64,000 nucleotides of DNA from Acidimicrobiia bacterium (GCA_026002935.1 BPGH01000001.1:1909965-1973964); one strand, 5' to 3'. Shown: positions 25,527 through 33,322, counted from the first letter of the stretch. Translations and numbers: made by a program. The notes: generated from the letters alone by a model not told the origin.

Positions 25527-26413
25527 TGGGCCTCCTCGACGGGCGGGTCGCGATCGTCACCGGCTCGGGCCGCGGGATCGGGCGGGAGTTCGCGCTCTCG
25601 TTCGCGCGCGAGGGCGCGAGCGTCGTCGTCAACGACGTGGGCGCCGCCCTCGACGGACGCGGCACGGAGGAGGACCCGGCGACCCAGGTGTGCAAGGAGA
25701 TCGAGGCGCTCGGCGGCCGGGCCGTGCCCAACCACGACTCGGTCACGGACTTCGCGGCCGCGAAGCGGATCGTCGGAACCGCCCTCGACGCCTTCGGCAC
25801 CGTCGACATCCTCGTCAACAACGCGGGCATCGTGCGCGACCGGACGCTCCTCAAGATGGAGGAGGAGGACTTCGACGCGGTCGTCGCCGTGCACCTCAAG
25901 GGCACGTTCAACTGCACTCGCCACGCCGCGGAGGTGATGAAGGAGAAGGGCTACGGCCGGATCGTCAACATCACCTCGTCCGCGGGCCTGCGCGGCAACT
26001 TCGGCCAGACGAACTACGGCGCCGCGAAGGCCGGGATCATGGGGATGACGTTCATCTGGTCGATGGAGCTCGGGCGTTACGGCATCACGGTCAACGCGGT
26101 CGCGCCGTCGGGCGCGACCCGCATGACCGCCTCGCTGTTCGAGCGCGCGGGCACGGCCCCGCCGCCCGAGGAGGACCCGGCGCTGAACGCGCCCCTCGTC
26201 ACCTTCCTCGCGTCGGAACAGGCCGGGCACGTCAACGGGCAGATCCTCGGGCGCACCGAGTACGCCTACACGCTGTTCCAGCACCCGAAGCAGATCGCCT
26301 GGATGCACAAGGAGGGCGGCTGGACGCCCGGCGAGGTGGCCGCTGCCTTCGACAAGTGCCTCGGCCAGCACCTGCAGGCGGTCGGCATGGTCATGCCCAA
26401 GTCGATGCAGTGA
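25526..26413 (+). CDS. Short-chain dehydrogenase, (3R)-hydroxyacyl-CoA dehydrogenase-like
   Basis: A 295-residue SDR with the nucleotide loop T-G-S-G-R-G-I-G (12-19), N-N-A-G (98-101), catalytic Ser151 or Ser152, Tyr164 and Lys168. The long segment after the first strand (residues 37-55) and the extended C terminus resemble the dehydrogenase part of peroxisomal multifunctional beta-oxidation enzymes. With the upstream MaoC protein it could convert an enoyl-CoA to a 3-ketoacyl-CoA. The genes overlap by 1 base upstream and 4 bases downstream. Confidence 0.9.
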   Translation: MGLLDGRVAIVTGSGRGIGREFALSFAREGASVVVNDVGAALDGRGTEEDPATQVCKEIEALGGRAVPNHDSVTDFAAAKRIVGTALDAFGTVDILVNNAGIVRDRTLLKMEEEDFDAVVAVHLKGTFNCTRHAAEVMKEKGYGRIVNITSSAGLRGNFGQTNYGAAKAGIMGMTFIWSMELGRYGITVNAVAPSGATRMTASLFERAGTAPPPEEDPALNAPLVTFLASEQAGHVNGQILGRTEYAYTLFQHPKQIAWMHKEGGWTPGEVAAAFDKCLGQHLQAVGMVMPKSMQ

Positions 26414-27060
26414 GCCGGGGGCCGCGCCTGCGGTGGCCGCTCGGCGTCGTCGACCTCGCCTACGTGCGACGCGGCGGCGAGGCCGAGCGGGCCCGGGCCG
26501 CCGCCGCGGACGGCTTCGAGCACGTCGACGTGCTGCTCGGCACCGACCCGGCGACCCTGGCGCTGCCGATCGGGTGCCCGACCGCCTTCCCGCGCCCGCT
26601 CGGCACGTGGTGTGCGGCGCCCGCGCCGCCCGCGGGCGACGGGGCCTGGGAGCGGGCGGTGCGCTGGTGGCGCGCCGCGCCGGGCGCGCTGGTCGAGCCG
26701 TGGGTGGGATCCGTCCTCGGGTCGACCGAGGCGGTGCGCGAGTTCGTCCGCGCGGTGCCGGGGGTCCGGCTGCTCGTCGACACGGGCCACGTCGCCGCGT
26801 GGGGCGGCGACCCCTGCGAGCTCCTCCACCTCGCCGGCCACGTGCAGCTCCGCCAGGGCGGTCCCGGGCGCACCCAGCTCCACGTCGACGACGCCGACGG
26901 CACGGTCGACTTCGGCGCGGTGCTCGCCCGGCTCGACGCGCTCGACTACCGGGGCCGCCTCAGCGTCGAGCACTTCGACCTGCCGTCGTTCGGCTGGCCC
27001 CTCGACGACCCCGAGGCCTGGGCCCGCGACCTCGCGGCGCGCCTGCGCGCCCGCGGGTGA
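26410..27060 (+). CDS. Xylose-isomerase-like TIM-barrel protein
   Basis: A 216-residue protein, short for the family (usually 250-300). The diagnostic segment L-L-V-D-T-G-H-V-A-A-W-G-G-D-P matches the metal-binding D-x-G-H strand of sugar phosphate isomerase/epimerase-like proteins, followed by a strand with H-V-Q-L-R-Q and a late S-V-E-H-F. Several early barrel strands look shortened. The start GTG 26410 overlaps the SDR stop (GTGA), so it is translated with the operon. The reaction is unknown. Confidence 0.7.
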   Translation: MSRGPRLRWPLGVVDLAYVRRGGEAERARAAAADGFEHVDVLLGTDPATLALPIGCPTAFPRPLGTWCAAPAPPAGDGAWERAVRWWRAAPGALVEPWVGSVLGSTEAVREFVRAVPGVRLLVDTGHVAAWGGDPCELLHLAGHVQLRQGGPGRTQLHVDDADGTVDFGAVLARLDALDYRGRLSVEHFDLPSFGWPLDDPEAWARDLAARLRARG

Positions 27061-27075
27061 CGCGCCGCGTGCGGC

Positions 27076-27981
27076 TCAGCCGGCCGCGTCCGGTCGACCG
27101 GGTGCGAAGCCCGGCCACGGGGGCAGGGGCAGGCCCGGCACCGGCATCCCCTCGAACGCGACGAGCCGGCCGGGCAGCGCGTCGGTGACGAACAGCGTCC
27201 GCAGGTCGGGCCCGCCGAAACAGCAGTTCGTCGTCAGGCCGTCGCCGTCGATCCGCAGGAAGTCGAGGACCGTCCCGTCGCGGTCGACGACGCGGATCCC
27301 GTGCTCGACCGTCGACGCGACGTAGAAGCGGCCGTCGGCGTCGACGCAGAGGCCGTCGCCGGCGCCGCGCCCGAGCGTCTCGACGACCCACTCGCGCCCG
27401 CCGCCGGGGTGCACCCGCTGCAGGCCGGCGCGCTCGACGACGACGAGCGTGCCGTCGGGCTCGAACGCGAGGCCGTTGCAGTACCAGAAGCCCTCCGCGA
27501 ACACACCGACGCTCCCGTCGCGCTCGAGCACCATCACGCGGCCGACCCCCTCCTCGGGCGGCGGGAAGTGGGGCGGGTCCGTGAACAGGACGCGCCCGTC
27601 GGCCGCCACGGCCACGTCGTTGGGCGCGCGGAAGCCGTCGCGGGCGAGGTAGCGCACCTCGCCCGACGGTGACGCGAGCTGCAGGCCCGGCTCCGTCGGC
27701 CGCAGCGGTGGCGGCGAGGCGAACAGGCCCGTCGCGGCGAAGTCGAAGCCCCCGTTCTGGGTGACGAGGACCGAGCCGTCGGCGGCGAGGGCCGCGCCGT
27801 TGGCGCCGCCGCCGGTGTCCGCGAAGCGGACCGCCGTGCCCGCCACGGGGTCGACGCGGTACAGGGCGCCCTCGGCGACGCTCGTGACGACCAGCGTGCC
27901 GTCCGGGCACCACACCGGCCCCTCGGCGAAGGCCAGCCCGTCGGCGACGTGCTCGGCGCGCACCACCGGATGCTGGCACAC
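27076..27981 (-). CDS. SMP-30/gluconolactonase family beta-propeller lactonase
   Basis: A 301-residue six-bladed propeller. It has the metal-site Glu in A-F-A-E-G-P-V-W near the N terminus, N-D-V-A-V-A-A-D-G-R midway, N-G-L-A-F-E-P-D-G and D-G-L-C-V-D-A-D-G-R, matching SMP-30 lactonases. It probably opens a sugar or aldonic lactone. GTG 27981 is the best start; GTG 27966 is possible. It is divergent from the UGSC selenoprotein gene, with the operator at 28022-28039 between them. Confidence 0.85.
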   Translation of the reverse strand: MCQHPVVRAEHVADGLAFAEGPVWCPDGTLVVTSVAEGALYRVDPVAGTAVRFADTGGGANGAALAADGSVLVTQNGGFDFAATGLFASPPPLRPTEPGLQLASPSGEVRYLARDGFRAPNDVAVAADGRVLFTDPPHFPPPEEGVGRVMVLERDGSVGVFAEGFWYCNGLAFEPDGTLVVVERAGLQRVHPGGGREWVVETLGRGAGDGLCVDADGRFYVASTVEHGIRVVDRDGTVLDFLRIDGDGLTTNCCFGGPDLRTLFVTDALPGRLVAFEGMPVPGLPLPPWPGFAPGRPDAAG

Positions 27982-28021
27982 GCCCGCCCCCGGGCGCGTG
28001 CTCCCCGGGGCGACCGTGCTG

Positions 28022-28039
28022 CCTGACGTGGGTGTCAGG
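28022..28039. promoter_or_regulatory. Operator-like inverted repeat, perfect half-sites (CCTGACGTGGGTGTCAGG)
   Basis: CCTGAC and GTCAGG are exact reverse complements spaced by six bases. The site ends next to the -10 box of the selenoprotein gene and lies 41 bases upstream of the divergent SMP-30 gene. Confidence 0.75.
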
Positions 28040-28045
28040 TACGCT
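28040..28045 (+). promoter_or_regulatory. Leaderless -10 box (TACGCT) of the UGSC selenoprotein gene
   Basis: TACGCT lies 7 bases before ATG 28053 and directly follows the operator, so a bound repressor would cover the -35 region. Confidence 0.55.
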
Positions 28046-28052
28046 TCGGGCG

Positions 28053-28607
28053 ATGGGTCGCGTGCGCATCCTCGACCCCACGGCGGCGCCGCCCGCGGCC
28101 GACCCCGACCCGGGCCCCGACCTCGGCCCGCTCGCCGGGCGGCGGGTCGGCCTGCGGTACGACCGGGCGTGGCGCTCGTGGCTGTGGGTGCTCGACGAGT
28201 GGGAGCCCCGGCTGCGCGCGGCGGGGGCGCACGTCGTGCGGCTCGAGACCGGCAACCGCATCGGTGAGGGCGGCGAGGAGACGTTCGCGAACCTCGCCGT
28301 GTTCGCCGCGGACGTCGACGCCGCGCTCGTCGGGCTCGGCAACTGAGGGAGCTGCACCTCGTGGACCGTGCACGACGCCGTCGAGGTCGCGGCCCGGGGG
28401 AAGACGGCGGTCGCCGTCGTGACGGAGGAGTTCGAGGTCCTGGCCCACACGATGGCCGCCAACGCCGGGCGGCCCGGGCTGCGCGTGCACGTGCTGCCGT
28501 ACCCGCTCGAGACCCGGCCCGAGGCGGAGGTGCGCGCGGTCGCGGCCGGGCACTGGCCGGCGGTCCTCGCGACCCTCGGCGCGACGCCCGGTGGGTCCGG
28601 TGAGTGA
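28053..28607 (+). CDS. UGSC-family selenoprotein with in-frame TGA (selenocysteine 98)
   Basis: Reading through the TGA at 28344-28346 gives one 184-residue protein. Before it the sequence runs L-V-G-L-G-N; after it G-S-C-T-S-W-T-V-H-D-A-V-E, so the junction spells U-G-S-C, the motif that names this (seleno)protein family. The N-terminal part (I-L-D-P-T near the start, then an L-A-G-R-R-V-G-L segment) and the C-terminal part (T-A-V-A-V-V-T-E-E-F) both look like the family and share one frame, codon bias and GC level. A small stem-loop follows the TGA (28359-28375). The U-x-x-C arrangement suggests thiol/selenol redox chemistry, but no reaction is established. If TGA is a plain stop, the product is a useless 97-residue fragment. 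ATG 28053 has a leaderless promoter. The 3' end overlaps the next gene by 8 bases. Confidence 0.85.
28359..28375 (+). promoter_or_regulatory. Candidate bacterial SECIS stem-loop
   Basis: TCGTG (28359-28363) pairs with CACGA (28371-28375), leaving the 7-base loop GACCGTG. The loop begins 17 bases after the TGA and its first base is G. This fits the loose rule for bacterial SECIS elements: a small apical loop with an early G, about 16-37 bases after the UGA. The stem is only 5 bp, so the call rests mainly on the protein motif. Confidence 0.5.
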
Positions 28608-29724
28608 CGCCGGGCGCGACGCGGCGTCCGTGGCGGGCGCACCGGCGGCGCGCGACGACTGCGGGCCGCAGGGGTGCGCGATCGAGTGGCTCGTCAGCGA
28701 ACGCATCGAGGTCGACGACGACCCGGTCGCGTTCCAGCGGCTCGCGACCGACGCCGGGTGGGGTGACGGCCTCCCGCTGATCCCGCCGACGGAGGCCCGG
28801 GTGCGGGAGTGGGTCGCGGCATCGGGGCGCCACCCCGACGAGGTGGTGGGCACGATCCCGCCCCGCAACGGGCGGGCGACCGTCGAGAAGATCGCGGTCA
28901 ACGCGGTCATGGCCGGCGCGCCGCCGGAGGCGATGCCGCTGCTGGTCGCCGCCGTCGACGCGATGTGCGACCCGGAGCACAACCTCTTCGCGCTCAACAC
29001 GACGACGTGCAGCGTCGTGCCGGGCCTGTTCGTCAACGGTCCCGCCCGTCACGACCTCTCGATCCCCATGGGGCCGGGGTGCTTCGGCGGCGAGGCCGGG
29101 CCGGGCGCGTCGATCGGGCGCGCCACCCGCCTCGTGATGCGGAACGTGGGGGGCCAGCGCGTCGGGCTCAACTCGAAGAGCGTGTTCGGCCAGCCGGCGC
29201 GCGTCGTCGGGATCTGCGTCGCCGAGTGGGAGGAGCGCTCGCCCTGGGAGCCCCTCGCCCGGCGCCGCGGCGTGCCGCCCGGCGCGAGCGCGGTGACGGT
29301 CCACGGGTGCACCGGCACGATCGACGTCGCGGACATCGTCGCCGACGACGCCGACGACCTGCTCGAGATCATCGGGAAGTCGCTCGCCTTCCCCGGGACG
29401 AACGCGTTCATCGGCGCGCACCACGGCGCGGAGATCGTGGTCGCGGTGGCGCCCCCGTGGGCCGAGCTGATCGCGCGGCGGTACCCGGCGATCGAGGACG
29501 TGCAGGAGCGCCTGTACGAGCACGCGAAGCTGCCGCTCTCGTGGTGGCCCGCGCCGCACCGCGAGAAGGCCGAGCGCGACGGCCGGGTCGACGCGCGGGG
29601 TGACGTGCACCTCGTCGAGTCCCCGGAGCACCTGCTGGTCGTCGTCAACGGCGGGCTCGGTGGCCTGCACGCGCTCGCGCTGCACTCGTTCGGCCCGAGC
29701 CGCGCCGTGACCCGGGCGTTCTGA
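28600..29724 (+). CDS. Unknown protein coupled to the UGSC selenoprotein
   Basis: A 374-residue protein that I cannot assign to a characterised family. Near the N terminus is a C-G-P-Q-G-C pair that could form a disulfide or bind metal. The middle is rich in Gly and Asn with conserved-looking segments (G-D-G-L-P-L-I-P-P-T, T-I-P-P-R-N-G-R-A-T, N-S-K-S-V-F-G-Q-P-A-R, V-H-G-C-T-G-T-I-D). There is no signal peptide or membrane segment. Its start (GTG 28600; GTG 28591 is possible) overlaps the selenoprotein stop by 8 bases, and it ends 3 bases before the dehydrogenase gene, so it is probably a functional partner in a three-gene operon. Confidence 0.8.
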   Translation: MSDAGRDAASVAGAPAARDDCGPQGCAIEWLVSERIEVDDDPVAFQRLATDAGWGDGLPLIPPTEARVREWVAASGRHPDEVVGTIPPRNGRATVEKIAVNAVMAGAPPEAMPLLVAAVDAMCDPEHNLFALNTTTCSVVPGLFVNGPARHDLSIPMGPGCFGGEAGPGASIGRATRLVMRNVGGQRVGLNSKSVFGQPARVVGICVAEWEERSPWEPLARRRGVPPGASAVTVHGCTGTIDVADIVADDADDLLEIIGKSLAFPGTNAFIGAHHGAEIVVAVAPPWAELIARRYPAIEDVQERLYEHAKLPLSWWPAPHREKAERDGRVDARGDVHLVESPEHLLVVVNGGLGGLHALALHSFGPSRAVTRAF

Positions 29725-29727
29725 GCG

Positions 29728-30669
29728 GTGCGGGTCGTCACCCAGCTCGGCGTGTCGTCGGCGGAGGCCGCCCTCGTCACCGAGGCGTTCCCCGACGTGG
29801 AGCTGATCGAGTGGCGCCCCGACGGGCCGCCGCCGGGCCTGCGCGCGGAGGTGTTCCTCGGCGGGCACGGCCGGTGGGACGACGTCCTGCGCTGGATCGA
29901 CGCGACCGGGGTGCACTGGGTGCAGCTCACCGGGACGGGCGTCGACCAGGTGCCGGCCGAGCTGTACCGGCCCGGGCGCGTGGTCACCTGCGCCCGCGGG
30001 GCGAGCGCGGTGCCGATCAGCGAGTGGGTCCTGGCGGCGCTGCTCTCGTACGCGAAGCGCATGCCCGACGTGTTCCTCGACGCGCCGCCGAGGCACTGGA
30101 ACCTGCCGAGCCCGCGCCTCGACGGGTTCGCGGGGACGACGCTCGCCATCTACGGGCTCGGCGGGATCGGCAGCGCGGTCGCGGCCCGCGCGCTGCCGTT
30201 CGGTGTGCGCGTCCGGGCGATGCGGCGCACCGACGCGCCGAGCCCCGTCCCCGGGGTCGAGCTCGTCCGCTCGATCGACGAGCTGGTCGCCGGCGCCCAC
30301 CATCTCGTCCTCGCGGCGCCGGCCACGCCGCGCACCCACCACGTTGTCGACGAACGCGTCCTCGCGCTGGTCGAGCCGGGGCTGCACCTCGTGAACGTCG
30401 CGCGCGGATCGCTCGTGGACCAGGACGCGCTGCGCCGTGCGCTCGACGACGGGCGGGTCGCCATGGCCACGCTCGACACGGTCGACCCGGAGCCGCTGCC
30501 CGCCGGCCACTGGTTGTACGACCACCCGAGGGTGCGGCTGAGCGCCCACGTCTCCTGGTACACGCCCGCGCTGCTGCGCGCCGCGGTCGAGATCTTCGTC
30601 GACAACCTGCGCCGTTACCGTGCGGGTGAGCCGCTCATGCACGTCGTCGACCCCGACGAGGGCTACTGA
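29728..30669 (+). CDS. D-2-hydroxyacid dehydrogenase
   Basis: A 313-residue NAD(P)-dependent enzyme with the Rossmann loop G-L-G-G-I-G (143-148) and the three catalytic residues of the family: Arg226 (N-V-A-R-G-S-L-V-D), Glu255 (D-P-E-P-L-P) and His274 (S-A-H-V-S-W). It reduces 2-oxo acids or oxidises D-2-hydroxy acids. The position right after the UGSC partner gene suggests it acts in the same pathway. GTG 29728 lies 3 bases after the upstream stop. Confidence 0.9.
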   Translation: MRVVTQLGVSSAEAALVTEAFPDVELIEWRPDGPPPGLRAEVFLGGHGRWDDVLRWIDATGVHWVQLTGTGVDQVPAELYRPGRVVTCARGASAVPISEWVLAALLSYAKRMPDVFLDAPPRHWNLPSPRLDGFAGTTLAIYGLGGIGSAVAARALPFGVRVRAMRRTDAPSPVPGVELVRSIDELVAGAHHLVLAAPATPRTHHVVDERVLALVEPGLHLVNVARGSLVDQDALRRALDDGRVAMATLDTVDPEPLPAGHWLYDHPRVRLSAHVSWYTPALLRAAVEIFVDNLRRYRAGEPLMHVVDPDEGY

Positions 30670-30688
30670 TCGACGACCCCGACGAGGG
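30648..30688 (+). repeat. 15-bp direct repeat across a stop codon
   Basis: CGACCCCGACGAGGG occurs at 30648-30662, in the last codons of the dehydrogenase, and again at 30674-30688, just after its stop. It may be a small local duplication; no function is evident. Confidence 0.6.
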
Positions 30689-30709
30689 GCCACTGCGCGG
30701 CCGGTGCGC

Positions 30710-31309
30710 TCACCAGGGGACGCCGAACACCTCGCGATGGGTGTGACGCCCGAAGGGGTCGCGCCGCGGCCGGCCGAGCGGGCGCGCCGGCCAGCCCACG
30801 GGGACGACGGCGACGGGCCGGACGTGGCCGGGCAGCGCGAGGAGCGCGGCCAGCTCGTGCGCGTACCCGACGGCGATCGTCGTGAGCGCGCTGCCGAGGC
30901 CGAGCGCGGTCGCGGCGAGCAGCAGGTTCTGCACCGCCGGGAAGACCGAGGAGCCGACGGTCTGTTCCAGGCCGCGCGCCACGTCGGCGCACACGACGAC
31001 GTGCACCGGCGCCGTCGCGATCCCGCCGGTCGCGCCGCGCTCGACGTCCTCGAAGAGGGCACGCGGGAGCCGCCCGCGCTCGAATTCGCGGCCGGACTCC
31101 TCCCAGCCGCGGCGCATGAGCTCGCCGATCGCCGCGCGCCGGTGCGGGTCGCGCACGACGACGAACTCCCACGGCTGGCGGTTCTCCGCGCTCGGTGCGT
31201 GGACCGCGGCGTCGAGGAGGCGCGCGAGGTCGTGGTCGGTGACCGGTCGGTCCGAGAAGGCGCGGTGTGCGCGCTGACGGGTGACGACGTCGAAGAAGTC
31301 GGGGCTCAC
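30710..31309 (-). CDS. Nitroreductase family flavoprotein
   Basis: A 199-residue FMN-dependent nitroreductase-fold protein. It has the N-terminal R-A-H-R-A-F-S-D-R-P-V segment that binds the FMN phosphate, H-A-P-S-A-E-N-R-Q-P-W-E-F, and the later G-L-G-S-A-L-T-T region. It probably reduces nitro groups, quinones or a similar electron acceptor with NAD(P)H. GTG 31309 overlaps the stop of the upstream gene (GTGA), so the two are co-translated. Confidence 0.9.
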   Translation of the reverse strand: MSPDFFDVVTRQRAHRAFSDRPVTDHDLARLLDAAVHAPSAENRQPWEFVVVRDPHRRAAIGELMRRGWEESGREFERGRLPRALFEDVERGATGGIATAPVHVVVCADVARGLEQTVGSSVFPAVQNLLLAATALGLGSALTTIAVGYAHELAALLALPGHVRPVAVVPVGWPARPLGRPRRDPFGRHTHREVFGVPW

Positions 31310-31947
31310 GCGATCGTGCCGACCCGGGCGAAGGTGTTGACGTACACGATGCGCAGCTGCGGGTGGTGGGCCCAGCGCTTCCAGGCATCCGATCCGGGCG
31401 GCCCGATGCGTGCCGACACCAGCGGCGTCATCGCGGCGAACGCGCCCTCCGGGTCGTCGGTGTCCATCTCGTAGAGGTGCAGGAAGCGCGGGTCGCCACC
31501 GCTCGCGTGCTCGTAGGGGGTGATCATCGTGTAGCCGGGCACCGCGGCCTGCGCGATGTGGCGGATGTGCACGAAGTCGGCCCAGTCGCGCAGCGCCTGC
31601 GCGCCGCCGGGCTCCCTGGGTGAGATGAGCACGAGCGACAGCCCGGTCGTCGGCCGGCCCGTGAGCGCGCCCTGGCCCGGGCGTGGCGTGCGGACGAAGT
31701 GGAACGAGGTCACCCCCTCGGCCGCCGGCGGCGGCGAGAACCCCCGGTCGACCTCGTAGAGCGCGAGGTGGTCGAACTCGGGGAGCTCCCGCGGCAGGTC
31801 GTCGCGGCCGCGGCGCACGTTGCGCCAGGCCGTGGCGGCGGCCACGCCGGGGAGCCGGCACAGCTCGCGGCCGCGGTTCCGCTCGTAGGCCCCGAGCGGG
31901 AGGTCGGTGCACTCGAGGTACAGCGCCGCCGTGTCGCGGTCCTCCAC
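31306..31947 (-). CDS. Unknown protein, possible dimeric alpha/beta-barrel, nitroreductase partner
   Basis: A 213-residue soluble protein. It appears to be made of two similar halves with strands ending in A-L-Y-L-E-C-T-D and H-L-A-L-Y-E-V, then F-H-F-V-R-T-P and F-L-H-L-Y-E-M-D. The L-Y-E pattern followed by an acidic residue is common in stress-response or EthD-like ferredoxin-fold barrels. I do not recognise the family with certainty. It is co-translated with the nitroreductase. The start GTG 31947 is preceded by a leaderless box TAGGAT (31955-31960). Confidence 0.65.
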   Translation of the reverse strand: MEDRDTAALYLECTDLPLGAYERNRGRELCRLPGVAAATAWRNVRRGRDDLPRELPEFDHLALYEVDRGFSPPPAAEGVTSFHFVRTPRPGQGALTGRPTTGLSLVLISPREPGGAQALRDWADFVHIRHIAQAAVPGYTMITPYEHASGGDPRFLHLYEMDTDDPEGAFAAMTPLVSARIGPPGSDAWKRWAHHPQLRIVYVNTFARVGTIA

Positions 31948-31954
31948 GGCGGGG

Positions 31955-31960
31955 ATCCTA
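31955..31960 (-). promoter_or_regulatory. Leaderless -10 box (TAGGAT) of the nitroreductase operon
   Basis: TAGGAT on the reverse strand, 7 bases before GTG 31947. Confidence 0.5.
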
Positions 31961-31999
31961 GGGGGGCGCCCGCCGCCGCGGGCGGGACGCGCGGCACCG

Positions 32000-32851
32000 T
32001 CAGTCGCCGATCCCGAGCAGCGCGCACGGGTTGGCACACGCCATCGTCCGGATCTCGTGCTCGGTCAGCCCCTCGGCGTGGAGGGCGTCCGCGTAGGTCT
32101 GCAGGCCGGCGGCCGGGTGGGGGTTGACCGCCTGCCCGAAGTCGGTGCCGAGGGTCACGCGGTCGACGCCGACGGCCCTGATCGTCGCGACCACGTCCGC
32201 GACCCGCTTCGTCGCGAGCGAGCCGATGCAGCTCATCGCGCACAGCTCGATCCACGCGCCGAGCCCGGCGAGCTCGCGGCACTGCGCCGCGGAGAGGCGG
32301 GGGCCGGCGAGGTCCTCGGTGGCGTGGGTCACGAGGAGCTTGCCGCGCCGCGCGAACGCGGCCGCGACGGCGAAGTGCTCCGCGGCGCTGACGTGGCCCG
32401 TCGCGAGGATCGCGCCGTGCTCGCGCACGAGCGCCAGCACCTCGTGGGTCTCGGGGAGCAGCGCGCCGTCGTCGCCGGTGACGACGAGGCCCGGGCCGGG
32501 GATCCCGAGCCGCGCGGCGACCCCGTTCTCGACGTCCTGGCGGCTCGACAGCGTGGGGAGCCACACCACCCGGGCCCCGAGCCGCAGCGCCGCCTCCACC
32601 GCCGCCGGGTTGACCCCGCCGACCTCGCGGTCGCAGCAGATCCCGCCGAACACCTCGATCCCGTCGACGCCGCGCCGCACCGCCCACGCGAGCGACGCGG
32701 TGGGGACGTCGTGGGACTTGAGGACGACGGCCCGGTGGCCGGCCGCGGCCGCCTCCCGCGCGGCCTCGAAGGCGTCGACCGACCGGGGGCGGTGCGGGTC
32801 GGGCCCGAAGTGGACGTGCAGGTCGGCCGCGCCGGTGAGGTCAACCGACAT
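32000..32851 (-). CDS. DUF6282 family amidohydrolase-like protein
   Basis: A 283-residue protein with the metal-dependent hydrolase start D-L-H-V-H-F-G-P-D, a lysine strand V-V-L-K-S-H, a later G-H-V-S-A-A-E-H, T-H-A-T-E-D and the closing Asp in L-G-T-D-F-G. This order of His/Asp ligands is that of amidohydrolase-superfamily barrels; the closest named group I know is DUF6282. The substrate is unknown. The start overlaps the end of the SnoaL-like gene by 11 bases, so they form an operon. Confidence 0.8.
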   Translation of the reverse strand: MSVDLTGAADLHVHFGPDPHRPRSVDAFEAAREAAAAGHRAVVLKSHDVPTASLAWAVRRGVDGIEVFGGICCDREVGGVNPAAVEAALRLGARVVWLPTLSSRQDVENGVAARLGIPGPGLVVTGDDGALLPETHEVLALVREHGAILATGHVSAAEHFAVAAAFARRGKLLVTHATEDLAGPRLSAAQCRELAGLGAWIELCAMSCIGSLATKRVADVVATIRAVGVDRVTLGTDFGQAVNPHPAAGLQTYADALHAEGLTEHEIRTMACANPCALLGIGD

Positions 32852-33296
32852 CGAAGCGGAGGTGTTCGGAGACGTCGCCGACCTGGTCGAGCAGGATGTG
32901 CCGGCGCCGGAAGCGCCAGGTGCCCCCGGCGCGCACGAACTCGTCGTGGTAGCGGCCGGCGACGATGGCCTGCAGCGGCAGCCGGGGCGTCGCCTGGAGC
33001 ACGACGAACGCCGAGCGCGCCGTCGCGCGGCCGGCGTCCTCGTCCACGTCGACCAGGACGTTGGTGGTGAGGTGGCGGGTGCGCAGCGTGCCGTCGTCGT
33101 GCACGCGGTTCGCCCGCTCGTACAGCGCCCGTACCGCGTCGCGGCCCTCGACCGCGCCCGGGTGGCCCTCGTTCGTGATGCACCCGTGCTCGAAGAGCGC
33201 GCCGATGCCGTCGAAGTCGGCCGCGTCGACGCACTCGGCGTAGCGGTACATCAACGACGTGATCGCGTGGTGGCTCTCCCACGTGCCTGCGGCCAC
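32841..33296 (-). CDS. SnoaL-like (NTF2-fold) protein
   Basis: A 151-residue cone-shaped NTF2-fold protein with the usual N-terminal helix (I-T-S-L-M-Y-R-Y-A-E-C-V-D-A-A-D-F) and the strand H-L-T-T-N-V-L-V-D-V-D. Relatives include polyketide cyclases, scytalone dehydratases and ring-hydroxylating dioxygenase small subunits; many are unassigned. It starts at GTG 33296 from one arm of the palindromic promoter at 33304-33313. Confidence 0.82.
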   Translation of the reverse strand: MAAGTWESHHAITSLMYRYAECVDAADFDGIGALFEHGCITNEGHPGAVEGRDAVRALYERANRVHDDGTLRTRHLTTNVLVDVDEDAGRATARSAFVVLQATPRLPLQAIVAGRYHDEFVRAGGTWRFRRRHILLDQVGDVSEHLRFDVG

Positions 33297-33303
33297 GGCG
33301 AGG

Positions 33304-33313
33304 AGCGTACGCT
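33304..33313. promoter_or_regulatory. Perfect palindromic bidirectional -10 element (AGCGTACGCT)
   Basis: The ten bases contain TACGCT on both strands, sharing the central TA. On the reverse strand the box is 7 bases before GTG 33296; on the forward strand it is 9 bases before ATG 33323. One symmetric element thus appears to drive two divergent leaderless genes. Confidence 0.6.
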
Positions 33314-33322
33314 GCCGTGGCG

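Noticed and set aside
28368..28607. A separate 79-codon gene after the selenoprotein TGA
   Set aside because: It starts without a ribosome site and continues the frame and family of the upstream segment, so it is better explained as the C-terminal part of the UGSC protein.
27076..31062. A 1,328-codon open frame on the reverse strand
   Set aside because: Only its last 301 codons (the SMP-30 gene) are real. The rest is opposite well-supported genes; long chance frames are common at this GC level.
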